Source: Streptomyces tubercidicus (GTDB taxonomy: Bacteria; Actinomycetota; Actinomycetes; Streptomycetales; Streptomycetaceae). Taken from it: a stretch of 64,000 nucleotides of DNA. The position numbers and the translations under genes were made by a program. Shown piece after piece: positions 34,658 through 43,701 of this stretch. The stretch lies in assembly GCF_027497495.1 (NCBI RefSeq), contig NZ_CP114205.1, forward strand, positions 682,001 to 746,000. Reading direction: 5' to 3'. The notes under the pieces are model-generated. The model saw nothing but the letters and a program-made list of their open reading frames with translations. It searched no databases and was not told where the DNA came from. Numbering within the stretch: position 1 is the first letter of the stretch; the number at the start of each line of letters is the position of its first letter.

Positions 34658-35797
34658 CTAAATCCTGTCCGTCACATCCACGCTCCGATAGGCCAGCTCG
34701 CGTGGTGTCAGCGTGAGCTTCAGCCGGTGCCTGGCCGTGGCGGCCGACGAGGTGCCGCCGGCGTCCGTGATCACCCAGGTGCGGACACCGGACCGTGCCC
34801 GGGGGTCGCGTTCCAGCTCGACGGTGAACTCCAGCTCGATCGGTCCCATCTCGAACTGCAGGTCACCGCCGTCGAACGTGCGGGTGGCCGCGCGCAGATC
34901 GTCGCGTACGGCCTGCACCGCTTCGGTGAGGTCAATCCGGTTCCGGTCCATGCTCCGCTGCTCTCTGTGTGGCTGTGCGACATCGTCGACGGGTTCAACA
35001 CGATGGATCTCTACATGCGCCGGGATGCTGCCCAATCCCGAGGTGGCCGAGTACGCGTCGGCCTCGGCGGCCAGGTGGTAGGCGGACAGCGCCTCGCCCG
35101 CGACGTCCCCGCTCCCCTGCTCTCCTCCCGCCAGTACGGCGTGCAGCTGCTGGGCCCGGCTCCGCTCCGCCGCCAGAGCCGAGTTGCCCGTCGTGGAGAG
35201 CCGGTCGTACAGCGTGAGGGACTCTTCCAGGAGGGCCAGGGCCTGCTCCCACTCGGCGCGGGAGGCCAGCAGGGTGGCGAGATTGTGCAGACCACGCGCC
35301 AGTTCCGGTGCCACGCTCGGGTCCTCCTCGAACAGTGCCCGGTATCCCCTGATCGCCCGTTGCGAGGCAGCGACGGCCTCCGCCGTGCGTCCCGATGAGC
35401 CGAGGATCAGCGCGAGGCATTCGAGCGCGTTGCAGCGCAGCCGCTGCGCGGGCGGCCGGAGCTGTGCCGGCAGGGTGTGGGTGAGCGCGATGCATTCCTG
35501 CAGTACGTCCACCGCCTCTTCGGACGCCCCGACCTCGGCCAGACAGAGCCCCAGCTGTAGCAGTGCATGCGCCAGGCCGGTTCCGACGGAGCGGTATCGG
35601 TCGAGGAGTTGCCGGTGGATCCCCGCCGCTTCCTGCGCGAGGAGGAGGGCTTCCTCCCCCTCGCCCGCGGCACGAAGCCGCTGGCAGGCGTGCAGGAGGC
35701 GACCCGCGAGCTGCGGACCATGGGCCCGGAAGTCGCCCTCCGCCTGTACGCGCAGCCGGTCGATCTCCCCGCTCCGCTTCCTATCCAGCGCGCTCAT
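34658..35797 (-). CDS. TPR protein with C-terminal Trypco2 domain
   Basis: 379 residues. Residues about 20-230 are TPR-like helical repeats (LLHACQRLRAAGEGEEALLLAQEAAGIHRQLLDRY, ALLQLGLCLAEVGASEEAVDVL, LATLLASRAEWEQALALLEESLTLYDRL). The last 95 residues match the trypsin-co-occurring domain 2 pattern: IDLTEAVQAVRDDL, QFEMGPIELEFTVELER, VRTWVITDAGG and RHRLKLTLTPR. Trypco domains are named for pairing with trypsin-like effectors; none is adjacent and the partner here is a caspase. The start overlaps the caspase stop by 17 bases, or 23 if the GTG at 35803 is used. Confidence 0.82.
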   Translation of the reverse strand: MSALDRKRSGEIDRLRVQAEGDFRAHGPQLAGRLLHACQRLRAAGEGEEALLLAQEAAGIHRQLLDRYRSVGTGLAHALLQLGLCLAEVGASEEAVDVLQECIALTHTLPAQLRPPAQRLRCNALECLALILGSSGRTAEAVAASQRAIRGYRALFEEDPSVAPELARGLHNLATLLASRAEWEQALALLEESLTLYDRLSTTGNSALAAERSRAQQLHAVLAGGEQGSGDVAGEALSAYHLAAEADAYSATSGLGSIPAHVEIHRVEPVDDVAQPHREQRSMDRNRIDLTEAVQAVRDDLRAATRTFDGGDLQFEMGPIELEFTVELERDPRARSGVRTWVITDAGGTSSAATARHRLKLTLTPRELAYRSVDVTDRI

Positions 35798-36803
35798 CGT
35801 CACCCCCGATGGCCATGGCTTGTTGCAGCAGCCTCAGTGCCAGTGCGGAATCAAAGATGTCCGCGCTTCCCACCGGCGTGTGCCAGCTCATGAGTTTGGC
35901 CGGTCCGTCGTCGTTCGGTGGGGCGGCCACAGCGGTGTCGTCATCGTGTGCCGCCTCCGGGTTCCGGACGACAGCGGTTTCCGGCACCGCGACGGAAAGG
36001 GGTGCGTCCGGTGCCGTCAGACTCTTCACCAGCGCCAGCCGACGAGCCCCGCCCATCGAGGCGATCAACGGAGTGTGTCGAAGCTCCGCGGAGGTCATCG
36101 CAGCCTTTGTCCCGTCGAAGACCGCTGCCAGATCACGCACCTCACCGGCCTGGGTGGCGGCCTTCAGCGTGGCGAGGAAATGCCCCGTGAAAGCCGTGTG
36201 ATCCGCGCCGTCCGAGTCCTGGGACGGCTGGTTGGGGCCGCTGGAGGCAATGACACAGACACCGTCGGCGTGTTCGTCGGGCAACTTCTCGTCGAGCGGG
36301 ATCGCGACCTCGGGTTCGCTGAGGCACAGGTCCCCCGCGCCGCTCAGCAGCCCCGTGGCGACACCGCTGAAGCAGCAGTCCAGGACGATGATCCTGACCG
36401 CGGCCGGGGAACTCCGGACCAGCCGACGGACCGTTTTGTACGCCAGCCCCGTGGTTTCGATCGAATCGGGGCTCGACGACTGGGAGGCCAGATAGAGGTC
36501 GCCGTCGACTTTCCAGCCGTGCCCCACGTAATAGAGCAGCAGAACGTCGGTGGCGGACTCGGCGGCCCGTTTGATGGCGACCCGCATTCCTTCGCCCGTC
36601 CGCGGATTCGCGACCATACGGCACTTTTCGCGGGGAAAGCCTCCGCCGTCGGCCGGTGCGAGCAGACTGCGCAGCCCCGCGAGATTATGAATCGCGGCCG
36701 GCACCTCGGGGAATTCGTGATCCTGGTACTCCGAGACGCCGATCAACAGGGCATACGAAGCGTCGAACCGCGGCAATCGGGCCAATGCTTCACTCGTCGT
36801 CAA
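35781..36803 (-). CDS. Caspase-family (metacaspase-like) protease
   Basis: 340 residues. The caspase fold spans about residues 14-245: ASYALLIGVSEYQD (strand 1), LLLYYVGHGW with catalytic His95, and RIIVLDCCFSG with catalytic Cys144. GVCVIASSGPNQPSQD and AFTGHFLATLKA follow as in short prokaryotic caspases. The C-terminal 90 residues are low-complexity (Ala, Asp, Pro) and end in a helical stretch. There is no signal peptide, so it acts in the cytoplasm. Overlaps with both neighbours indicate one tightly coupled operon. In such systems the caspase is the presumed death or cleavage effector. Confidence 0.93.
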   Translation of the reverse strand: MTTSEALARLPRFDASYALLIGVSEYQDHEFPEVPAAIHNLAGLRSLLAPADGGGFPREKCRMVANPRTGEGMRVAIKRAAESATDVLLLYYVGHGWKVDGDLYLASQSSSPDSIETTGLAYKTVRRLVRSSPAAVRIIVLDCCFSGVATGLLSGAGDLCLSEPEVAIPLDEKLPDEHADGVCVIASSGPNQPSQDSDGADHTAFTGHFLATLKAATQAGEVRDLAAVFDGTKAAMTSAELRHTPLIASMGGARRLALVKSLTAPDAPLSVAVPETAVVRNPEAAHDDDTAVAAPPNDDGPAKLMSWHTPVGSADIFDSALALRLLQQAMAIGGDDERAG

Positions 36804-37134
36804 GCTGTCGGACGACGCGCTCGATTTCGTCGGCGTCCGTTCCGCTCACCGTCATGACCCTGCCGTCCCGCTCGAAACTCACGGAAATCTGCGGGGCGTT
36901 CATCTTCTTCCACTGGGCGACGGTGTAGCCCAAGGACGCCGCGCTGAAACCGGAGCCGACGACCAGCTGCACCAGATCGAGCACAAATCCCAGCTCGCCC
37001 TCGACCGGCTCGGCGCCGACCAGCCGCACCTCGGCATGTTTGCGGGCGTCCGGTTCATCGAGCAGCCATTGGTGGAGGCTTGCGGCCAACTCCCCTGCGG
37101 CGTCCGGCGCTTCACACCGGATCGTGATCTGCAC
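36790..37134 (-). CDS. EACC1 (effector-associated constant component 1) protein
   Basis: 114 residues. The arrangement matches EACC1 of actinobacterial biological-conflict systems: an opening strand VQITIRCEAPD, a helix pair LAASLHQWLLDEPDARKHAEVRLV, the loop VGSGFSAASLGYTVAQWKKM, then ISVSFERDGRVMTVSGTDADEIERVVRQL. The 'constant component' accompanies interchangeable effectors such as caspases and trypsins. GTG at 37134 sits 6 bases after GGAGG, which decides it over an upstream ATG at 37176. First gene of the operon, overlapping the caspase start by 14 bases. Its molecular role is not known. Confidence 0.85.
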   Translation of the reverse strand: MQITIRCEAPDAAGELAASLHQWLLDEPDARKHAEVRLVGAEPVEGELGFVLDLVQLVVGSGFSAASLGYTVAQWKKMNAPQISVSFERDGRVMTVSGTDADEIERVVRQLDDE

Positions 37135-37250
37135 AGCAAGCCTCCGGGCCCGAGAGAGGGAATGTGGACCGAGCATAGAGCCACGCGGTGTGCCCGGACG
37201 GCACTTTGCCCACACCGCGGCCGCCGCCGCTCCTCCGGGGCCTCAACACC

Positions 37251-37745
37251 TCACCCCAGCGGATGCGCCTCCACCGCGCCCACGGGTGGTTCGCCGCCCG
37301 CCTCGTTGAAGGCCGTGAGCGCCTTGATGAGCGAGGCCCGCTGCGCGGGGGCGAGGCGTTCGACGATGGCGCTGATCTCCGCGCGGCGGCGGGCGGTGAC
37401 CTCCTCAACCGTGCGCCGCCCCTCGTCGGTGAGCTGGAGCAAGGTCTCGCGCCGGTTGCCGGGGTTGGCCTGACGGAGTGCCAGACCTGCCGTGATGAGC
37501 CGGTCCACCATGCGCATCGCGGTCGACGGGGCGACCTGGAGCAGTTCGGCGAGGACAACGAGCTTGGTGGCGCCGCGTGTCGAGAGCACCACCAGCATCC
37601 GCAGCTGCGGCAGCGTCACCCGCTCCTCCACCTCGCCGAGTGACCGCGCGGACACCGCGACCAGCAGTCTCGACGCCGTGAGCACCGCTCGGGTCACCGC
37701 ATCCACATCGTCCATGCCCCGCGTGGGGGCCGCGCGCTCCGCCAT
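37251..37745 (-). CDS. MarR-family transcriptional regulator
   Basis: 164 residues. The winged HTH is KLVVLAELLQVAPSTAMRMVDRLITAGLALRQANPGNRRETLLQLTDEG (about residues 60-108), flanked by dimerisation helices (VTLPQLRMLVVLSTRG; ARRRAEISAIVERLAP). Start at 37745 or at the internal ATG 37715; neither has a perfectly spaced ribosome site. It is 116 bases upstream of the EACC1 gene on the same strand. It might regulate the conflict operon or the divergent DUF4142 gene (248-base shared region), with no direct evidence for either. Confidence 0.9.
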   Translation of the reverse strand: MAERAAPTRGMDDVDAVTRAVLTASRLLVAVSARSLGEVEERVTLPQLRMLVVLSTRGATKLVVLAELLQVAPSTAMRMVDRLITAGLALRQANPGNRRETLLQLTDEGRRTVEEVTARRRAEISAIVERLAPAQRASLIKALTAFNEAGGEPPVGAVEAHPLG

Positions 37746-37993
37746 CCCCCCTTTCTACCGCCATGGATCTCGCGGCGCCGCCGACGGACCGTCGGCCGGC
37801 AGGCGCTACGCGTACAGCGCCCTCTCGCGCGCACAGGCCGCGCATGGTAGCCCCTCGTCGCCACCCGTCACAGGGATTTGCGCATGGCCGCTGAATCAGC
37901 TTCTTTGCTCAATGCAAACGTTAGCGTGACCGTGCCCCAACAGCCCCATGGCGACAGCGCTCCGGCGACCCTCGCGCGCAATCAGGAGGCATG

Positions 37994-38665
37994 ATGCAAT
38001 CTCATGCGCGGAAAACCCAGCCCACTTCGCACCGTGGCCGTCTGGTAGCCGCCACGGTCGCGCTCCTCGCGGTCATCGCGACGGTTTCCGTGTGGCTCGC
38101 ACAACGGGACAGCTCCGCCAACGAGTCGGCCTCCGCCCATCTCCACGCCGCGGACGCGGCCCCGGCCGGACCGGAGGGAGGTAATGCGGGCGCCGTCTCC
38201 GCTCTGGACAAGACCTTCCTCACCAAGGTCCGGCAGGCAGGGCTGTGGGAGATGCCGGCGGGCCGGCTCGCCCAGACGCACGCATCGAGCGAGTCCATCA
38301 AGCGCGCCGGTATGCATCTGCTGGAAGGGCACAGCAAACTGGACCAGCTGGCCCGTGAGGACTCCGAGGCGCTGAGCGTGCCCATCCCCGACCAGGCCAG
38401 CGCCGAACAACAGGGCTGGGTGGCCCAGTTGAAGAAGGCCCGGGGCCGGGAGTTCGACCAGCTCTTCGTGGACCTGCTCCGCGCCTCCCACGGCAAGATC
38501 TTCATCACCATCGGCGAGGTCCGTGCCACCACCAAGAACACGCTGATCCGGCGGTTGGCCACGCAGACCAACAACACCGTCCAGGACCATATGGAGGTAC
38601 TGGAGGACAGCGGTCTGGTCACCGATGACACCCTCGATGACGTGGCGTCGACCATCCCCAAGTGA
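37994..38665 (+). CDS. DUF4142-domain exported protein
   Basis: 223 residues. An N-terminal hydrophobic segment (LVAATVALLAVIATVSVWLA, residues about 17-36) acts as a signal or anchor. The DUF4142 helical bundle follows: ALDKTFLTKVRQAGLWEMPAGRLAQTHASSESIKRAG, SKLDQLAREDSEAL and QLFVDLLRASHGK. The family is ferritin-like in shape but has no assured metal site and is of unknown function. ATG 37994 is preferred over 37991 because GGAGG ends only one base before the latter. Converges with the downstream lipoprotein gene over a 9-base gap. Confidence 0.88.
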   Translation: MQSHARKTQPTSHRGRLVAATVALLAVIATVSVWLAQRDSSANESASAHLHAADAAPAGPEGGNAGAVSALDKTFLTKVRQAGLWEMPAGRLAQTHASSESIKRAGMHLLEGHSKLDQLAREDSEALSVPIPDQASAEQQGWVAQLKKARGREFDQLFVDLLRASHGKIFITIGEVRATTKNTLIRRLATQTNNTVQDHMEVLEDSGLVTDDTLDDVASTIPK

Positions 38666-38674
38666 CCAGCGGCG

Positions 38675-39817
38675 TCAGGCGCCCCAGATCTTGCGATATG
38701 CCTGCCGGTAGCCCTCGGAGTCCCAGGACAGTGCGCCGCCACTGTTGGCGGCGGTGGCGATGTGGACGGGGGCGACGTACCCGCTGTCCGGGGCGTCGGA
38801 GAAGGCGCGGTTGAACTCGTCGATGATCTGCCAGCCCTGTTCGGAGAGCGGCTCGGGCACGGTCGCGGCCTGGAACTCCTTGCCGTTGACGCGCTGGAAG
38901 GCCGAGGGGTCGCCGTCGCCGGCACCGATGTTGAACGGGGCGCCCGCACCGTCCTTGCCCTCGGCACGCAGCGCGGCGGCGGCGTGCTGGAAGTACAGGT
39001 CGTTGATGGCCGCGGAGTAGGTCCACTTGCTGCCGAATCGGGAGAGCAGGGAGCGGACTTCCTTGATGGACCGGCGGTTGACCTCGGGAATCGGCATGTT
39101 GGTGTAGCTCAGCAGCTTGGTGTCCGGGCAGGTGGCGAGTTCCTTCTTGATCAGATCCGACTTGCGCTTGGCGAACGGCACCGTGGCGTCGGTGAACAGG
39201 ACGACGCCCGCGCGTCCGTTGGACCGGGCGATGATCCAGTCGGCGCTGATCTTCGCGACGTCCTCGACCCGGGAGGTGATGTTGCTGAAGAGCTGCGGAT
39301 CCTTGCTGGGGCCGGGAGTCGGGGCGGCGTGCCAGCCGATCAGCGGAATGCCTTCCGCATGGGCCCTCTTGACCTCCGCCGGTGCCGTCCCGGGGTCGAA
39401 ACCGCTGATGACGATGCCGTCCGGCTTGAGGCGGAGGGCCCGCTTGAAGGCGGCCCGGAGACCTTCGGGCGTGCCCTCGCCGTTGAGGGTGCGGGCCTGC
39501 CATCCGACGATCTTGGCGGCTTCCTGGACACCCTGGGCGACTCCGGCGACTCCGGGGTTGGTCAGGGTCTGGGCTATGTAGACCACGGTCTTGTCACGGA
39601 CGGCCTTGGGTCCGGTGGTGGGCCCCGTCCAGGGGGCGTTGACCGCTTCCGCCTTCTTCACGGCTTGCTTGGCCCTGGCCAGGGTGGTGGGGCAGCCAGG
39701 CTTGGCGGAGCCCCGGTGGGACGACGCGGTGGCGCCCGCGCCGGGTTCACAGCCGGCGGAGGCGGCCATGACCAGGAGGGCGGCGGCTGTCACGACGGCC
39801 TTGCGGGTGGGGTGCAC
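38675..39817 (-). CDS. Sugar ABC-transporter substrate-binding lipoprotein (orphan)
   Basis: 380 residues. Signal peptide with lipobox (VHPTRKAVVTAAALLVMA, then ASAGC). The mature part is a type-1 periplasmic-binding fold: KTVVYIAQTLTNPGVAGVAQGVQ, GIVISGFDPGTAPAEVKRA, IPLIGWHAAPTPGPSKDPQL. This is the pattern of ribose/xylose-type binding proteins. GTG at 39817 follows GAGGAG. No permease or ATPase gene is near, the second such orphan in this window. It may serve a shared transporter or a membrane sensor. A 438-base region separates it from the divergent conservon. Confidence 0.9.
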   Translation of the reverse strand: MHPTRKAVVTAAALLVMAASAGCEPGAGATASSHRGSAKPGCPTTLARAKQAVKKAEAVNAPWTGPTTGPKAVRDKTVVYIAQTLTNPGVAGVAQGVQEAAKIVGWQARTLNGEGTPEGLRAAFKRALRLKPDGIVISGFDPGTAPAEVKRAHAEGIPLIGWHAAPTPGPSKDPQLFSNITSRVEDVAKISADWIIARSNGRAGVVLFTDATVPFAKRKSDLIKKELATCPDTKLLSYTNMPIPEVNRRSIKEVRSLLSRFGSKWTYSAAINDLYFQHAAAALRAEGKDGAGAPFNIGAGDGDPSAFQRVNGKEFQAATVPEPLSEQGWQIIDEFNRAFSDAPDSGYVAPVHIATAANSGGALSWDSEGYRQAYRKIWGA

Positions 39818-40255
39818 GGGACTCCTCGCAGCGCAGGATGAGGATACGGGTCGGTGTGGGGGGAGACAGGTTACGGGTGCCGGTGCGCAGCGGGGCATCC
39901 GCCTTCGGGACGGTACGGCGCGAACCTCCGGCGCCGGGCCCCGGTCCGGAACAAGTCGGTCCGCGCGCCCCGCTTCCCACGGAATCCAGCCAATCTGCCC
40001 TTCAGTCGGCACCGCCTTCCGTAAGGAGACAACGCGCCAAACATGACAAAGAGTTGAATACCGAGCGGCCATTGGTAGTCATGTGTTGCCTGTGCATGCA
40101 CAAGCGGTAGTGTTCACGGCCGGTTGGGTATGTGGCGCAAACCGTTCGCTCGCGTTTGGGGCGAAACGCCTAAACGTCGCTTTCCCCCGGTCGTCGGCGG
40201 TCGGCAACAACAACACCTCGGTCACCGCTCAAGAGCACGTCGTAAGGAGGCCTGG
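39818..40255. other. Intergenic region upstream of the conservon
   Basis: 438 bases between divergent genes. A perfect 12-base palindrome TGTGCATGCACA lies at 40091-40102, 154 bases before the cvnA start. The 40020-40140 stretch is relatively AT-rich, as expected of a promoter. No gene is supported; frames here read through without ribosome sites. Confidence 0.5.
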
Positions 40256-42748
40256 GTGTCTGTGGACACAGTGGACCCGTCACACGAGGCGGACCGGTCC
40301 CGGCGTTCACCGATGCGGCCGCGGTTCCGTGAGCAGGCGGTCGCCCTCCTGGACCGATGGCCGTTCCGGCGGAAGCTCAATGTGCTGGTGATCGCGCCGG
40401 TCGCGGTCGTCGGCGTGCTGCTGGCCCTCGGCGTCACCACCCAGGTGGGCAAGGCCCAGGACGCCGGCCGGACCGCGGAGCTGGTCCGCGACAGCGAGCA
40501 GGTCGCCAAGCTGATCAACGACGTCCAGGCCGAACACCGGCAGGCGCTGCTGCTGTCCGTGGAACAGGAGTCGGCCCGGCCCGGTGCCACGCTGCCCTCC
40601 ACCGCCGTCTACCGCGAGGCGCAGCGCACGACCGACGACCAGGTCAGCGCCGTGCACTCGGCGTTCGGGCCGAACCTGCCGAAGGACGAGGCGCGGGCCC
40701 TCCAGTACATCCGGAGCCTCGCGGTGCTGCGCGACAAGGTCGAGCGGGGCTCGGTCCCGCCCGCCGGTATCGATCCCGCGTACGCCGCCGCGGTCGGGTA
40801 TCTGATCGACGGCATCGGCCTGGACCGCTTCATCGGCACCTCGTCGTCCTCGGTCACCCATCTCCTCGACACGGTCCTGCGCGCCGACGCCGCCCATGCG
40901 GGCTTCGAGACCGGGGTGTTCTCCGCCCAGACCCGCGACGCCAACGCGCTCACCGAGTACACCCGGGCGGTCGGCGACCACAAGCTCTACGACGAACAGG
41001 CCGAACGCTTCGCCCGGATCGCCACCCCCGACCAGGTCCTGCGCCTGGGCGGGATCGAGCGGGCCGCGGAGGAGAACGGCATCGAGGCCCAGTTCGCGGA
41101 GCTCCAGATCGACCCCGCCTCCCTTCAGGGCCAGAGCCCGGAACAGCTGCGAAAGGCGATCGACGCCGGAACCCGGCAGGCCGGTGCCCGTCTCGACATC
41201 ACCCAGTCGCTGACCGAGCAGATCGCCGCCCGCGCCGACGGACTCTCCAAGAGCGCCCTGGACTACGCGATGGCGATGCTCGGCCTGGCCCTGCTCGGCT
41301 TCGCGTCCTGGCTCACCTTCTCGGTGCTGGTCCGGCGCTCGGTCGTACGTCCCCTGACGGCCCTGACCGGCGCCGCCCAGCAGGTCGTCGATGTCGCCGG
41401 TGAGGAACTCGCCAGGGTCGAGGACGACGAGTCGCCGGAGCACACCCTGCTCCAAACGCGGCCGATCCCCGTCCCGGTCCGTGACGAGATCGGCCATCTC
41501 GCCGAGGCGTTCAACCAGGTGCAGGTCACCGCCGCGGCGCTGCTGGAGCGGCAGGTGCTCAGCCGGCGCAATGTCGCCGAGATGTTCGGCAACGTCGGAC
41601 GCCGGGTCAGCAACCTCACCTCACGCCAGCTGGTACTGATCGACGCGGTGGAGCGCGAGGAGACCGACGCGGACGTGCTGGAGCGGATGTACCGCATCGA
41701 CCACATCGCCGTACGTCTCCAGCGCAACGCCGACAGTCTGATGCTGCTGGCCGGCATCCGGGACCCCGAAGTGGAGGCCCGGCCGACCACCCTGGTCGAC
41801 GTCATCCGGGCCGGACTCGGCCAGATCGAGGGCTATCAGCGGGTGTCCCTGCGGTCCGAGACCGAGGTCACCGTCGGCCCCGATATCGTCGACGACCTCA
41901 CGCTGATGCTCGCCGAACTGTTGGAGAACGCGGTCTCGTTCTCCCCGTCCGACACCCGCGTCGAGGTGGTCGTCCGGCCCGGCACCGACATCACCTCGGA
42001 CGGCGGTGCCTTGATCGAGGTCATCGACCACGGCCTCGGCATGAGCGCGGAACGTCTCGACGAGGAGAACGCCCGGCTGGTCCGCCGGGAGCGGCTCGAC
42101 CTGGTACCGACCAAGGTCCTCGGCCTGTTCGTGGTCGGAAGCCTCGCCCGGCGCTCGGGCATCCGCGTCACCCTGAGCCGTACGCCCGGCGGCGGGGTCA
42201 CCAGCACGGTCTGGCTCCCGTCCGCGCTGCTGCTGGCCGTGCAGCCCGCCGTCTCCCCGTCCGCGACAGCGGAGGTGACCGGGGACCGGGCCGCGTCGGC
42301 GCCGCCGGCGCTCCCCGAGCCCAAGGCCACCGCTCCCGCGCCCGAGGCGGCCCCCGCCACCTCTCTGCCCGTGCGGAGCACCGCGCAGCCGCCCGAACGG
42401 CGGCCCGCCGCCCCCGCGCGAGAAGGCGCGCTCCCCCGGCGCGTCCCCCAGCGCAGGGACGAGGAACCGGCCGACTCCGTGCCCGAGCCACGGTCGGCGG
42501 ACTCCGCCCGCCCGCTGCGTCGGCGGGTACGGGGCGCGACGCTCAACAGGACCGCCCCGCCGGCCGACCGAGGAACCCAGGACATGCGCCAGCCGGTCGA
42601 CGCCGACGCGGTCCGTTCGGAACTCGACGAATTCGAAGCCGCCGTACACCGGGCCGAGCAGGAGAGTGCTCCGGCCCCGAGGGACCCAGCTCCCGCGCAC
42701 CATCAGCAACCCAGGAAGGAGTCGGGCAGTGACGACGCCGACAGGTAA
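40256..42748 (+). CDS. cvnA: CvnA: conservon sensor histidine-kinase-like protein
   Basis: 830 residues. TM1 (LNVLVIAPVAVVGVLLALGV, about residues 41-60), an extracellular nitrate/nitrite-sensor-like helical domain (about residues 65-320), TM2 (AMAMLGLALLGFASWLTFSV), a HAMP-like linker and a HATPase domain (DDLTLMLAELLENAVSFSPSD, then VIDHGLGMS). The last 150 residues are a Pro/Arg/Ala-rich tail. CvnA proteins are the membrane sensors of Streptomyces conservons and act with CvnB, CvnC and the GTPase CvnD. GTG at 40256 follows AAGGAGG. No classical phospho-acceptor H-box is obvious, as in other CvnA proteins. Confidence 0.92.
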   Translation: MSVDTVDPSHEADRSRRSPMRPRFREQAVALLDRWPFRRKLNVLVIAPVAVVGVLLALGVTTQVGKAQDAGRTAELVRDSEQVAKLINDVQAEHRQALLLSVEQESARPGATLPSTAVYREAQRTTDDQVSAVHSAFGPNLPKDEARALQYIRSLAVLRDKVERGSVPPAGIDPAYAAAVGYLIDGIGLDRFIGTSSSSVTHLLDTVLRADAAHAGFETGVFSAQTRDANALTEYTRAVGDHKLYDEQAERFARIATPDQVLRLGGIERAAEENGIEAQFAELQIDPASLQGQSPEQLRKAIDAGTRQAGARLDITQSLTEQIAARADGLSKSALDYAMAMLGLALLGFASWLTFSVLVRRSVVRPLTALTGAAQQVVDVAGEELARVEDDESPEHTLLQTRPIPVPVRDEIGHLAEAFNQVQVTAAALLERQVLSRRNVAEMFGNVGRRVSNLTSRQLVLIDAVEREETDADVLERMYRIDHIAVRLQRNADSLMLLAGIRDPEVEARPTTLVDVIRAGLGQIEGYQRVSLRSETEVTVGPDIVDDLTLMLAELLENAVSFSPSDTRVEVVVRPGTDITSDGGALIEVIDHGLGMSAERLDEENARLVRRERLDLVPTKVLGLFVVGSLARRSGIRVTLSRTPGGGVTSTVWLPSALLLAVQPAVSPSATAEVTGDRAASAPPALPEPKATAPAPEAAPATSLPVRSTAQPPERRPAAPAREGALPRRVPQRRDEEPADSVPEPRSADSARPLRRRVRGATLNRTAPPADRGTQDMRQPVDADAVRSELDEFEAAVHRAEQESAPAPRDPAPAHHQQPRKESGSDDADR

Positions 42749-43205
42749 GAGCGGTTCCGAACGTCCGGAACCCATGGATCTGACCGCCGCGGCGGCCGAC
42801 TTCACCTGGCTGCTCGACCGGTTCGCCACCCAGACCGCCGGTGTCGTCGACGCCATCGCGGTGTCCTCCGACGGCCTGCTGATCGCCGTCTCCCAACTGC
42901 GGGAGCAGGCCGACTCGGAGCGGCTCGCGGCGATCGTGTCGGGCGTCACGAGCCTGGCCGCCGGCGCGTCCGGCAACTACGGGCTCGGCGGCCTCAACAA
43001 GGTCATCATCGACTTGGAGGGCGGCCATGTCCTGGTGTCGGCCATCGGCTGCGGTGCCGTCCTCGGCGTGGTGACCTCGAAGGAAGCCAAGCTCGGCAAC
43101 ATCGCCTATGAGATGACGCTGTTCGCCAACCGAGCCGGGAGCGCGCTCACCCCCCAGCTGGTGCTGGAACTCAAGAAGAACGCCGGCGCGGCACCGGCCC
43201 GCTGA
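42729..43205 (+). CDS. cvnB: CvnB: roadblock/LC7-domain protein
   Basis: 158 residues with a roadblock/LC7 fold: FTWLLDRFATQTAGVVDAIAVSSDGLLIAVS, AIVSGVTSLAAGASGNYGLGG and GGHVLVSAIGCGAVLGVVTSK. Roadblock proteins are the partners or GTPase-activating-like factors of small bacterial GTPases. GTG at 42729 follows AAGGAG and overlaps the cvnA end by 20 bases. The C-terminal helix (ALTPQLVLELKKNAG) is typical. Confidence 0.95.
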   Translation: MTTPTGKSGSERPEPMDLTAAAADFTWLLDRFATQTAGVVDAIAVSSDGLLIAVSQLREQADSERLAAIVSGVTSLAAGASGNYGLGGLNKVIIDLEGGHVLVSAIGCGAVLGVVTSKEAKLGNIAYEMTLFANRAGSALTPQLVLELKKNAGAAPAR

Positions 43206-43254
43206 CCCGTCCCACAACCGCGGAGGCCGGGGTGCAGGTGTTGAGAAGAGGAAC

Positions 43255-43701
43255 ATGATGGCGGCCGGTGAACCAGAACCGAACGAGGCGGCGGGCAGCG
43301 CCCCGGAGCCCTCGGAGCCGTTCGGCCGCGCTCCCGCGATCCGGCCCTTCCTGCTGACCGCCGGCCGGGTGGCGGGGGGCGGGGCCGGCCCGCCGCTCCC
43401 GGTCGAGACACAGATCGTGGCGACCTCGTCCGGGCTCGCCGCCCTGGGGTCGCTCGCCTTCGAGCAGCACGACATCGTGGCCGGCTGCCGACAGCCGCAA
43501 TCGGTGGCGGAACTGGCCGCGCGGCTGCGTCTCCACCTCAACGTGGTCCGGGTGCTGGCCGAGGACCTGCGCACCGCCGGACATCTGGCGGTCCATGTCC
43601 CGAACGCCGGTACAACCCAGGACATTTCCGTACTGCGAAGGGTTATTGATGGTCTCCGTGCCGTCCCCGACTCACGGGACAGACTCCGTGACAGCGGTTG
43701 A
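43255..43701 (+). CDS. cvnC: CvnC: DUF742-domain protein
   Basis: 148 residues. The conserved DUF742 features are IRPFLLTAGRV, LPVETQIVATSSG, then a winged-helix-like QHDIVAGCRQPQSVAELAARLRLHLNVVRVLAEDL. It links CvnB and CvnD in conservon complexes. Starts at 43255 or the next codon (ATGATG). The 3' end overlaps cvnD by 53 bases. Confidence 0.95.
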   Translation: MMAAGEPEPNEAAGSAPEPSEPFGRAPAIRPFLLTAGRVAGGGAGPPLPVETQIVATSSGLAALGSLAFEQHDIVAGCRQPQSVAELAARLRLHLNVVRVLAEDLRTAGHLAVHVPNAGTTQDISVLRRVIDGLRAVPDSRDRLRDSG

